Positions 26,274-33,973 of a DNA stretch of 37,116 nt are shown in pieces. The notes under the pieces were generated by a model. It had not been told where the DNA came from. It saw nothing but the letters and a program-made list of their open reading frames with translations, and did not search any database. The stretch is from assembly GCA_030038075.1 (NCBI GenBank), contig JASHPO010000142.1, positions 1 through 37,116 of the forward strand. Direction: 5' to 3'. Every line of letters starts with the position of its first letter. The first letter of the stretch is position 1. The stretch comes from Nitrososphaerales archaeon. GTDB lineage: Archaea > Thermoproteota > Nitrososphaeria > Nitrososphaerales > CADDZS01. The translations under genes were made by a program, and so were the position numbers.

Positions 26274-27611
26274 TTGATACCAAAATTTGTTAATGAAGAC
26301 AGGACGAGCCAAGTCGGAGGGCCAATCCAGCTATCAACAATTTTCGAGATCGAAGGAAAGTCACTCGCCATACTTACTGACACAATAAACAACAAGACAA
26401 TTCTCAGCGATGTTCCTTCCGTATTGGGAGAAGAGGCGGGCCTTTTGCTCAGAGGACAAAGCGCTGAGCCAGGTAAACAAATCGATCTAGACACTCGTAC
26501 TCGTGTAGAGGGCTACGGAGTTTTCACATTTCCTTACGGCCCGGTAACATCTGGCATTTCTGAAGCGGGAGGATTCAAGTTCGTCACTTACGGAGAGAGA
26601 GTCATCAAAGTGATTCCTATGATCAACTTCAAGAAAAGAGGTATCGAGAGCAGAGTCGTAGGCATGAATCCAAGTGACGCCTTGCTTTTAGTAGAAAGGT
26701 CGGCTGGCAATTTCTCTGCGTCGTACTCAACTTGTTTTGCCACCGCAGTGGAAGATGCTCTCGGCATGGAAGTTCCTCAATCCGCCAAGTGGACAAGGGC
26801 GGTCGCAATGGAACTTGAACGAATTTACAATCACCTACACGTGTTCTCCCGTGAATCGGAAGCAGCGACACAGAACGTTGCAACGTACCAAACCAGCTCT
26901 CTAAAGGAAAGAGTTTTGCGACTAAACTCGAAATACTTCGGACATAGGTATCTCTTCGGGCTCAACAAAATCGGCGGAGTAAGCTATCTTCTTTCATCGG
27001 CGGAGCAAAGAGGCGATCTCTTCAGGTCAATAAGCTCCATTTGCAAAGAGTTCTCGGAATTGGTGGACTACTTTCTGTCTTCGCGTATATTCTTGGACAG
27101 ACTGCAAAATACTGCGCGTCTCACAAAAGAAGATGCGCTCGGCCTAGGAGCCGTAGGCCCTGTGGCGCGAGGTTCAGGCATCGATTGGGATGACCGAGCT
27201 ACTTTTCCCATCGAACCTTACGGAGACATCTTCGTCAATATCGAGAAGGAGGACGGCTCAGATACAATGGCCCGCATTATGGTCAGGATCAAGGAGATTG
27301 CAACCAGCACAACGGTCTTACAAGAGCTGCTGGACAAAATGCCATCGGACCAGCTCAGTACTACCCAAACCAGCCAGAATCATTCGAGATTCAATCCAGA
27401 CTTCGCTTTCTGCAGAGTGGAAAGCCCTAGCGGAGATCTGATTCAAGCTTTGAAGTTAGACGAAGCGATGAAAATCAAAACCCTTCACATTAGACCCGCT
27501 TCTCTTGCTAATTGGCTTTCATTTTCAAAAAGTCTTGAAGGAAACGTGTTCACGGACTTTCAGTTCGCGTTTGAAAGCTTTGGTCTGACTTATGCGGATT
27601 CGGATAGGTAA
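26274..27611 (+). CDS. HycE/NuoD-like large subunit lacking the [NiFe] ligands
   Basis: This 445-residue protein is related to the large subunits of group 4 hydrogenases and NuoD. The N-terminal CxxC that binds Ni and Fe in hydrogenases is replaced by ERSAGNFSASYSTCFA (141-156): the two positions equivalent to the ligands are A144 and F147. The C-terminal DPCxxC is replaced as well, with the end reading ESFGLTYADSDR where hydrogenases have a DPCxxCTDR-type sequence. No [NiFe] centre can form. The rest is well conserved in length and pattern (TRVEGYG, AMELERIYNHLHVF, LGAVGPVARGSGIDWDDR). This is the pattern of Ehr (energy-converting hydrogenase-related) complexes. It starts with TTG and overlaps the next gene by 20 bases. 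Confidence 0.9.
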   Translation: MIPKFVNEDRTSQVGGPIQLSTIFEIEGKSLAILTDTINNKTILSDVPSVLGEEAGLLLRGQSAEPGKQIDLDTRTRVEGYGVFTFPYGPVTSGISEAGGFKFVTYGERVIKVIPMINFKKRGIESRVVGMNPSDALLLVERSAGNFSASYSTCFATAVEDALGMEVPQSAKWTRAVAMELERIYNHLHVFSRESEAATQNVATYQTSSLKERVLRLNSKYFGHRYLFGLNKIGGVSYLLSSAEQRGDLFRSISSICKEFSELVDYFLSSRIFLDRLQNTARLTKEDALGLGAVGPVARGSGIDWDDRATFPIEPYGDIFVNIEKEDGSDTMARIMVRIKEIATSTTVLQELLDKMPSDQLSTTQTSQNHSRFNPDFAFCRVESPSGDLIQALKLDEAMKIKTLHIRPASLANWLSFSKSLEGNVFTDFQFAFESFGLTYADSDR

Positions 27612-28470
27612 GAAAGAAGAGGACGCGAGAGAAAAAATGGTAAAGGTCTGGGTCCTTCGCGGTGTAAACAAAGGAATTCTCACAACCAAATATCCTAAGA
27701 CCGCTCCTACGTATGCTGAGATTCCAGATAAATCACTCCCTCCCAATCCGACCCCGTCAACAAATTGGCTTGACGGCGAAAAGATTTGTCCTACAGGTGC
27801 TATTGTGGCTGAGAAGGAAAAAACGAACGCAGGTAACGTAGATCTGGGAAAATGCATCTATTGCGCAAAGTGCGAACAAGCTGGATTCAACTTTCGAAGT
27901 AGCCAAGGCTCTACGAAAACCAATCTCAGCATCGATGCATCAGCCGCATTGCAGGCAAGATTTTCGGCGAGACAAAGGACTGCAGATGGCGAATTCTTAA
28001 AGAACTTTGAGAACAAATGGAAAGCTTTCGCGAAATCATTTCACATCCTCCTGATCGATGTCGGTTCATGTAATGCATGCAATCTTGAGGTGCTGAATCT
28101 ATCCAATCCCTATTACGACCTTCAGCGTCTAGGTATCTTTTTCACAAACTCACCGAAGCACGCTGATGCTCTTGTTGTGGTTGGAGCTCTCAACAAGGCT
28201 ATGGTCGAGGTTCTTAAGCGAACTTACGAAATGATTCCGAATCCAAAGCTTGTCATCTCCGTAGGTGCCTGTCCTATAAGCGGCGGAGTATTCCAGACAA
28301 CTGAGAGCTTTGCTTCTCCTGTCGGTGAGGCAATTCCGGTTGATGTCGAGGTTCCTGGTTGTCCACCCAGTCCCATTCAGATTCTTCAGGGCTTACTAGT
28401 CGCAATGGGCAAATTGAAACTTCATGACTCTTCCTTGGACGAAGTTAAAACTCATCAGGGTTTCGGGTGA
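27592..28470 (+). CDS. Ferredoxin-NuoB/HycG-like fused small subunit
   Basis: This 292-residue protein joins an N-terminal ferredoxin-like part to a NuoB/HycG domain. In the first part, CPTGAI (C66) and CIYCAKC (C88, C91, C94) can bind one [4Fe-4S] cluster; a second cluster is not supported because the fourth Cys after CxxCxxC is missing. The second domain has GSCNACNLE (C160, C163), VGACPISGGVF (C227) and VPGCPPSPIQIL (C257), the full ligand set of the proximal cluster with hydrogenase-type CxxC spacing. In hyf and hyc operons the ferredoxin and the small subunit are separate proteins. The start ATG lies within the end of the large-subunit gene. Confidence 0.9.
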   Translation: MRIRIGKKEEDAREKMVKVWVLRGVNKGILTTKYPKTAPTYAEIPDKSLPPNPTPSTNWLDGEKICPTGAIVAEKEKTNAGNVDLGKCIYCAKCEQAGFNFRSSQGSTKTNLSIDASAALQARFSARQRTADGEFLKNFENKWKAFAKSFHILLIDVGSCNACNLEVLNLSNPYYDLQRLGIFFTNSPKHADALVVVGALNKAMVEVLKRTYEMIPNPKLVISVGACPISGGVFQTTESFASPVGEAIPVDVEVPGCPPSPIQILQGLLVAMGKLKLHDSSLDEVKTHQGFG

Positions 28471-28481
28471 CCTCGTAAGAA

Positions 28482-30560
28482 TTGGCGGATGCTTTCTTAG
28501 AGATCCTGCTTATTGGAACTTTGGCTCTTTTCTCGGTTGCAGTACTCTCTGGCATAGGTTCAAAACGCACAGCTTATTCTCTCGGGGCCATAAGCTCAGT
28601 TTTTGGTGCCGTACTTTCGCTTACCGTTTTGATTGGGAAGACTAGCCTCTCGTTTACTCTTTGGAACATCACAGGGCCAAGCTCTATAAAAGTATCAATT
28701 TCAGCTTTCAATGCCTACTTTCTTCTAATTTCATGTCTTGTCTGGTTCGGTACGTGCATATACTCTCTAAGGTACGACGACGATTATCCAAGAAGTCTAT
28801 CGTCTCTCCTTTTGCTCACAATATTGTCAATGGTCGTCATACTCGTCGCCGGCGATGCGATTCTGTTTCTCATAGGCTGGGAGACTATGACTATTGCTTC
28901 CTTCTTTATGATTCTTGAGGGTAAGGGGAGCAGAAAGGGGGTCCTCAACGCGGCATTCCTCTTCCTCGCATTTGGAGAGGGAAGCAGCGTGTTCATCATG
29001 CTTGCCTTTTCCGGCATTTTTGCGTCATTTCACTCGCTCGACTTTCTTGGTGTGTCTTCGACGATTGCAACAGGATCAATTGCCTCTTGGGTGTTCGTTG
29101 CAGCACTGATCGGATTCGGATTGAAGATGGGCATTGCCCCATTTCATATGAGTGAATGGCTACCCATCGCTCATTCTAGCGCGCCTTCGAATGCTTCAGC
29201 GCTCCTTTCTGCTACTCTTACCTTGATGGGCGTGTACGGACTCATCGATGTCGTCACCCATCTAGCACCCTACGAGCTGTGGTGGGGTTGGGTTGCTCTT
29301 TCCATAGGGGGGATATCAGCGATGCTCGGCGCACTATTTGCATCTGCCTCCGAACACACCAAAGGACTTCCCGCGTACAGCACTATCGAAAATAATGGAC
29401 TGATAGTCGTTGCTATCGGCGCGTACATTCTTTCGTCGTACTACGGCCTCACCTTACTTGCCGACCTAGCACTTATCGCCGCGTTGTACCATGCATTTTC
29501 TCATTCAGTCTCCAAGGCATCTTTGTTCATACTGATGGGTTGGGTGAGCAAGTTAAAGCAGGGTTTCGACCTGAATACCTTGGGACCTCCTGTCTCGCTG
29601 TCCAAGAGAACTTTATATTCTGGAGGCTTGTTCACAATTCTTTCACTTTCGGCAGTTCCTCCGCTCGCCGGATTTGTCTCTGAGTGGATGATCCTTGAAG
29701 TGCTTTTTCAATCATTCAGATATGGCGATATAGGAAGTCAGATTATTGGCACACTAGTCGGAGCAGTGGCGGCTCTTGCTGCGGGTATCATCGTCGTGGC
29801 AATGACGAAAGTGTACGGCTACGGAGTACTATGGTTTCAACCAAATGCCAAGCCGAATACCGATACTAGTCAAGCAGGCAAAGGAACTCCCTCAGTTACT
29901 GCAAGCTTCGTCTACTTTATTGTATTAATTGTAGGTGTGGGTATAGCTGCACCCGGAATCTTCTTCCTAGCTTCTGACGCGTCATTGGGAATCTTACATA
30001 GTAACGTGTTCAATCTCTTTCAGGGCTACGCGACTGCGCTTGTTGGTGCGGCTTCGTTGGGCGTGCCCCCGCTTTTTATCATACTATCTGGAAATCCGTT
30101 CGGCGGATTCTCTCCTACCTTCGTAGCGATATTTTTAGCCGGACTGCTTGTAGTACCTTTTCTAATATCCCAGTTTGGCGGAAGATGGCACATCCGCAGA
30201 ACCACGGGCTGGTTTAGTGGCCGAGCGCAGCCTGACAGCAGTCTTGAACTCTACAATTCATTTGGATACAGTACTCCAATTAGGATAATGTTGAAGTTCC
30301 TGTTCAGAACAAAAGAAAACATCGTACATGTCGGAGGAGTTCGAAGAGCTGTAATTCTATCTCCGGAAGAGTATTTTGTGGAGCTCGAAGTGCTAGATGT
30401 TTTCAAAAGAGTCTATGACATACTTTTCGGCAAGTGGACACTAGCACTATCAGAACTGGTGGGACGAAAGTTTATGCCAGGACGCTTGAGCAATTATTTG
30501 ATCTACGTCATGGTTGCAATTGTATTTGTTATGCTTTACGTGTTCGTAACGGTTGTTTAA
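28482..30560 (+). CDS. HyfB/NuoL-like antiporter-type membrane subunit
   Basis: This 692-residue membrane protein is the larger antiporter-like subunit of the complex, related to HyfB, HycC and NuoL. It has about 15-16 membrane segments. GWETMTIASFFMILEGKGSR holds the conserved Glu, KMGIAPFHMSEWLPIAHSSAPSNASA matches the central Lys/His region, and HAFSHSVSKASLFILMGWVS provides the second conserved Lys. A polar stretch after GRWHIRRTTGW leads to a C-terminal domain with a final membrane helix (YVMVAIVFVMLYVFVTVV). It starts with TTG 11 bases after the small-subunit gene and ends the operon, convergent to the stress-protein gene. Confidence 0.93.
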   Translation: MADAFLEILLIGTLALFSVAVLSGIGSKRTAYSLGAISSVFGAVLSLTVLIGKTSLSFTLWNITGPSSIKVSISAFNAYFLLISCLVWFGTCIYSLRYDDDYPRSLSSLLLLTILSMVVILVAGDAILFLIGWETMTIASFFMILEGKGSRKGVLNAAFLFLAFGEGSSVFIMLAFSGIFASFHSLDFLGVSSTIATGSIASWVFVAALIGFGLKMGIAPFHMSEWLPIAHSSAPSNASALLSATLTLMGVYGLIDVVTHLAPYELWWGWVALSIGGISAMLGALFASASEHTKGLPAYSTIENNGLIVVAIGAYILSSYYGLTLLADLALIAALYHAFSHSVSKASLFILMGWVSKLKQGFDLNTLGPPVSLSKRTLYSGGLFTILSLSAVPPLAGFVSEWMILEVLFQSFRYGDIGSQIIGTLVGAVAALAAGIIVVAMTKVYGYGVLWFQPNAKPNTDTSQAGKGTPSVTASFVYFIVLIVGVGIAAPGIFFLASDASLGILHSNVFNLFQGYATALVGAASLGVPPLFIILSGNPFGGFSPTFVAIFLAGLLVVPFLISQFGGRWHIRRTTGWFSGRAQPDSSLELYNSFGYSTPIRIMLKFLFRTKENIVHVGGVRRAVILSPEEYFVELEVLDVFKRVYDILFGKWTLALSELVGRKFMPGRLSNYLIYVMVAIVFVMLYVFVTVV

Positions 30561-30595
30561 CTTCGGTAAAAACAGAGCTTACAGATTTGAAGACT

Positions 30596-31027
30596 TTACG
30601 GCACACCAAGTACAGCGTGACGTCTAGTCTTGAACAAAAGTGAAGAAACCGTGCCCAGTATCCTTTCAACGGCGGGATGATTGGCAATCCCCACAACTAC
30701 CAAATCTGGTTTCAATTTATCAGCAAGCTCAAGAATCTTTTGAGGAGGCGATCCAACTTCTAGGTGAACTACAGGATTTCCCAGCCGCTTCTTCACAATC
30801 CGCGCTCCGTTTGACAGGATCTCAGTCGCTGCTTTTTGCAAGGAAGTCATGACCTCATCCGGTACCGGATCTACTACGCTTCGCGGCTTTTCAACTACAT
30901 ACACCAAGTGTATTTCCATGCTTTGAGGGATATTGTCTTGCAATAGATTAATTGCGAATTCTAGGGCTCGCATGGCCTGATCTGTTCCGTCGTAACCAAC
31001 GAGTATCTTTTGCAACAAAACACTCAA
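30596..31027 (-). CDS. Universal stress protein family
   Basis: This protein of about 140 residues has the UspA fold pattern: KILVGYDGTDQAMRALEFA at the N terminus, a middle helix region, and DLVVVGIANHPAVERILGTVSS near the C terminus. The nucleotide-binding glycine motif is weaker than usual, since G-x2-G reads GIAN, so ATP binding is uncertain. Possible starts are the TTG at 31027, 31018 or 31015. The short region shared with the divergent ChrB-like gene limits how long it can be. The gene ends 35 bases from the convergent HyfB gene. Confidence 0.85.
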   Translation of the reverse strand: MSVLLQKILVGYDGTDQAMRALEFAINLLQDNIPQSMEIHLVYVVEKPRSVVDPVPDEVMTSLQKAATEILSNGARIVKKRLGNPVVHLEVGSPPQKILELADKLKPDLVVVGIANHPAVERILGTVSSLLFKTRRHAVLGVP

Positions 31028-31075
31028 TATTGGAGGAAACCAACTAATATAAAACCACTACAAGCACGCTATACG

Positions 31076-31714
31076 TTGCTGGAGAACAGGCCAGAGGCAG
31101 CGATATTGACACCACCGCCTAAAAATGACAGTCGGCCACACAATGAAAAGTTATCCTCCAAAACCGGCGGGTCAGGCCCCAATCAATGGCTGATAGTTGC
31201 ATATGATGTTCCCAATGAACCCTCGAAGTTTCGAGTGAAAGTCTGGAGAGATCTAAAGTCACAGGGTGGTCTCTATCCTCAAATGTCATTCTGCATCCTT
31301 CCGTATTCGCAAGACATGCTTGAAAAGTTGGAACCTATCAAATCGGAAGTTGAGAGAGTTGGAAGCATGATCATTCTCCAATCGCAGGCTCTCACTCCAA
31401 ATGATAAGAAGTTCCTTCGGAATTTACTAAATGATCAGACTGAAAGACAGTATCTTGAGATTCTTGAGGAATGTCAAGAATTCCTAGATGAAGTGAAATC
31501 AAATATCGCTCAAAAAGTCTTCAAGGATGAAGAGATTCAAGAATTGGACGAAAGTCTAGAAGGACTTAACCGTTGGTTTGCAAAGATACAATCGTTTGAT
31601 TGGCAGAAGTCGTCGAAGCAAAAGGCCAAGGTCAAGCAGTTACTTCTTCGCTGTCAAAAAGAACTTGACGACTATGCAGCACAAATAGAGGCGCGAAAGA
31701 AAAAGCGGGCCTAG
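31076..31714 (+). CDS. ChrB N-terminal domain protein, copy 1
   Basis: This is a soluble protein of about 212 residues. Its first half has the ChrB N-terminal signature: NQWLIVAYDVPNEPSKFRV then KVWRDLKSQGGLYPQMSFCILPYS. The second half is strongly helical and charged (coiled-coil-like) and ends in a lysine/arginine tail. ChrB N-domains occur in chromate-responsive regulators, which places this gene in a metal or redox stress setting, but the ligand is unknown. The frame is open back to TTG 31010, which overlaps the divergent gene. The TATA-like AATATAAAAC at 31046-31055 lies about 26 bases before TTG 31076, so I prefer that start. A close paralogue lies at 33217. Confidence 0.82.
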   Translation: MLENRPEAAILTPPPKNDSRPHNEKLSSKTGGSGPNQWLIVAYDVPNEPSKFRVKVWRDLKSQGGLYPQMSFCILPYSQDMLEKLEPIKSEVERVGSMIILQSQALTPNDKKFLRNLLNDQTERQYLEILEECQEFLDEVKSNIAQKVFKDEEIQELDESLEGLNRWFAKIQSFDWQKSSKQKAKVKQLLLRCQKELDDYAAQIEARKKKRA

Positions 31715-31772
31715 CTGCATCATTACGGCGTTTATGCGACACATTGGGCTTTTGATATTGTGGGTTGTTCGA

Positions 31773-31788
31773 TGTAACGACCGCTACA
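31773..31788 (+). promoter_or_regulatory. Palindromic site upstream of the Dps-like gene
   Basis: TGTAACGACCGCTACA differs from the consensus at one base in the right half-site. It lies 53 bases before the proposed TTG start of the Dps-like gene. No clear TATA box follows. Confidence 0.6.
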
Positions 31789-31841
31789 TGCTATCGCGTA
31801 ATGCATCTTAGCTGCGATACGTAGATCGGTCTGGGGTCCAA

Positions 31842-32415
31842 TTGGCAACTTCAAAGGAGTCAGCGGAAGAACTTGGGGTCGTGGGTATAGACGTTATTAA
31901 GAAAGCTGGCGTTAATGTAAATACGCTAGTTGAGAAGTTAGTAAACGGCGTTGCGGCAGAGCTGACAACATACTACTATTACACTATTCTGAGGATGCAT
32001 CTAACGGGTCTTGAAGGCGGGGGCTCAAGGAAATTGCCGAAGATGCAAGACTAGAGGACAGAATGCATTTTGAACTAATGACTCCAAGAATATATGAACT
32101 CGGAGGCAGATTGCCGAGTGATATAAGAAAATTTGCCGACATGGCTGCCTGTCCCGACGCATATCTTCCAGAGGACTGGAAGGATCCAAAATCGATCCTT
32201 AAGGTTCTGTTAGGTGCTGAGCAATGCACAATTAGAATGTGGTCAGAGGTCTGTTACATAACAATTGGAAAAGATCCACGAACGTACGATTTGGCTCAGC
32301 GAATTGTTACAGAGGAAGTTGAGCACGAAGCTAGTTCTTGGAGCTGCTTTATGGGAGGCCATCGGGTCATTTTCGACGCAGATTCCCTGGAGAGGGACCA
32401 CGCTCCTCGAAATAA
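31842..32415 (+). pseudogene. Dps-like (DPSL) ferritin-fold gene broken by two frameshifts
   Basis: The fragments joined across three frames spell a Dps-like protein of the bacterioferritin/ferritin superfamily. Frame 1 (from 31842) reads to the GGGGG run at 32019-32023, ending GLEGGG. The next frame continues as [18 protein letters not shown] through [10 protein letters not shown] and [15 protein letters not shown] to VEHEA (about 32332). After a second shift the third frame reads [20 protein letters not shown] and ends at TAA 32413-32415. Each break fits the loss of one base. In its intact form, DPSL protects against peroxide by oxidising iron. The upstream promoter still carries a palindromic site. 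Either this is a decaying gene or two bases are missing from the assembly; the surrounding genes show no such damage. Confidence 0.8.
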
Positions 32416-32468
32416 GCCTGTTTAGCTATTTCTCAGATCGAAGAACAAGTAACTAAGCTAGTTGGCAA

Positions 32469-32798
32469 ATGTGGCTTAGTCTACTGAGCGTAGAAGAAAT
32501 CACGCACCCTCTCAACTATGCCTGTGAGAAGGGCGTGCCCATTGTATTCGGCATTATTAATGGAAGGCCGTTTGCCTTTGGTTCTTCATGCCCTCATAAG
32601 GGAGGACCCTTGCAGCATGGCGAAATTATCGACACTAGGATAAGATGCCCTTGGCACAAGTATGAATTTGACGTATTTACCGGAAAGGTCGTTTCAATTC
32701 CATATCCAGTGAAGTATGGCAAATGGAGGGAAACTGGAGACTTACAAACTCACTCAGTAGAAGTGGTTGATAACTATCTCTACATTGAGTTTGACTAA
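32469..32798 (+). CDS. Rieske-type [2Fe-2S] protein
   Basis: This 109-residue single-domain Rieske ferredoxin resembles NirD and the ferredoxins of aromatic dioxygenases. The cluster ligands are C41 and H43 in SCPHKGGPL and C60 and H63 in RCPWHKYEFD, with the usual spacing of 16 residues between pairs. No signal peptide or membrane anchor is present, so it works in the cytoplasm as an electron carrier. The partner enzyme is not adjacent. It follows the broken Dps-like gene after 53 bases and starts with ATG. Confidence 0.92.
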   Translation: MWLSLLSVEEITHPLNYACEKGVPIVFGIINGRPFAFGSSCPHKGGPLQHGEIIDTRIRCPWHKYEFDVFTGKVVSIPYPVKYGKWRETGDLQTHSVEVVDNYLYIEFD

Positions 32799-32846
32799 TG
32801 ATTGAGGATGAATGAACGGTCGTTATTTTCAGCGTATAAATGAAAC

Positions 32847-33047
32847 CTATCTGACCTGGTTGGTTGGCTCAATATACTTTGGAGTTGAGAAAGCTGATCT
32901 ACATTCATTGCACATAAGTGTGAATGCTGTGCTAGTACCAACCATGAGTCTCTGGTGACCAGAGACCTTACCATGATTCTTGCAGATAGCTCTGTTGCAC
33001 TCATGGCATATCCCCCGTGCTTCTAGATAACAAAAGAAACATTTCAA
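32847..33047 (-). CDS. Small cysteine-rich zinc-binding protein (DUF2180-like)
   Basis: This 66-residue protein starts with TTG and opens MKCFFCYLEARGICHECNRA followed by ICKNH, giving ligands C3, C6, C14, C17, C22 and H25. A second pair comes from MCNEC near residues 45-48. The layout resembles DUF2180-type archaeal zinc proteins and B-box-like treble clefs. The function is unknown. Its coding strand has the palindrome at 33127-33142 followed by TTTATTATG, a TATA-like box, about 65 bases before the start. It is divergent from the second ChrB-like gene. Confidence 0.72.
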   Translation of the reverse strand: MKCFFCYLEARGICHECNRAICKNHGKVSGHQRLMVGTSTAFTLMCNECRSAFSTPKYIEPTNQVR

Positions 33048-33126
33048 ATGAACTCATTTACCTCGTCGGACTCGCACAAAGCTTGGTGTTCTAACACTCA
33101 ATATTTTAATAAAAGCCCATAATAAA

Positions 33127-33142
33127 TGTAACCATTGTTACT
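33127..33142 (-). promoter_or_regulatory. Palindromic site between the small zinc protein and ChrB-like copy 2
   Basis: TGTAACCATTGTTACT is one base off consensus. Read on the minus strand it is followed directly by TTTATTATG. It lies in a divergent gap of 169 bases and could serve both genes, but the TATA-like box points to the minus strand. Confidence 0.7.
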
Positions 33143-33216
33143 TTCACTCTACTTGAGATTTGGAATTGTGGATTTTCGCTATCAATTCTGCTCTATGAGC
33201 TCCTGAATAGTGGAAT

Positions 33217-33786
33217 ATGTTGCTCAGCGACATTGCCAATCCAAGGATTAAAAGGAAAGGCCCAGAATGGTTGATAATAGCTTACGAAGTACCATATCAA
33301 CCTTCCAAATTTCGAGTAAAAGTGTGGAGAGATCTCACTTCACTAGGCGGCCTCTATACAAAGATGTCTTTCTGCATTCTTCCTTATTCACGACAGGCGG
33401 TTTCAAAGGCGCAGTCAATCAAGAGCGAGAGAGCCATAGAGAAAATGTTGATACTACAATCCTCCAGAGTAACACAAACTGACAACGATCGTCTTCGCAA
33501 GATAATGCGCGAACACAATGAAAGGCAGTATGTCGAAATTCTTGAAAAGTGCAACGAATTCCTACACGATATGGTGCCGAAGAGACAAACAAATATCATC
33601 AAAGAAGAGGAGCTCGAAAATCTTCAAGAAAGCCTAGACACACTGAAACAGTGGTTTGAGAAGGTTCAATCGCTCGACAAGCGAAGAACTCCCGCGAGAG
33701 AGCGATTAAAGGTCAAGCGTCTTTTGAACCGCTGCGAAAAGGAACTGAATGCTTTGGGTTCGCACTTCAGAATCACAGGAAAATGA
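33217..33786 (+). CDS. ChrB N-terminal domain protein, copy 2
   Basis: This 189-residue paralogue of the gene at 31076 has the same signature (PEWLIIAYEVPYQPSKFRVK, then VWRDLTSLGGLYTKMSFCILPYS) and the same helical, charged C-terminal half. Both copies share ERQYxEILExCxEFL and a final LKVKRLLNRCEKEL-like segment. The start ATG is the first in frame. The two copies are separated by four other genes, so they probably arose by duplication some time ago. The substrate or ligand is unknown; a regulatory role is inferred from ChrB. Confidence 0.83.
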   Translation: MLLSDIANPRIKRKGPEWLIIAYEVPYQPSKFRVKVWRDLTSLGGLYTKMSFCILPYSRQAVSKAQSIKSERAIEKMLILQSSRVTQTDNDRLRKIMREHNERQYVEILEKCNEFLHDMVPKRQTNIIKEEELENLQESLDTLKQWFEKVQSLDKRRTPARERLKVKRLLNRCEKELNALGSHFRITGK

Positions 33787-33926
33787 GCCGAATCAACCAT
33801 CGTCACTATGCAGGGAGTCTTCCTTGTTCCCTTTCTTTGTCTGTCTGATCTACGACTCAGTTTGTGGGAGACCAAATTCAAGCTTTATCGTCCCATTCGT
33901 CGTCCTTTAAGCAAAAGATTAAAAAA

Positions 33927-33942
33927 TGTAACTATGGTTACA
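33927..33942 (+). promoter_or_regulatory. Palindromic site in the Nudix gene promoter
   Basis: TGTAACTATGGTTACA has perfect half-sites. It is followed by TTTTACTA, a TATA-like box, and the GTG start at 33974 lies 31 bases further on. This is the geometry expected for a leaderless transcript. Confidence 0.8.
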
Positions 33943-33973
33943 TTTTACTATCAAAGAAAAGAAGTGAATAGTT

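Noticed and set aside
30544-30562. GTAACGGTTGTTTAA at the end of the HyfB-like gene
   Set aside because: It resembles the palindrome, but the right half is broken and the bases code for the protein's C terminus.
3707-33942. Repeated palindromes as a CRISPR array or mobile-element ends
   Set aside because: Copies are scattered singly or in pairs at promoters, without regular spacers, flanking duplications or transposase genes.
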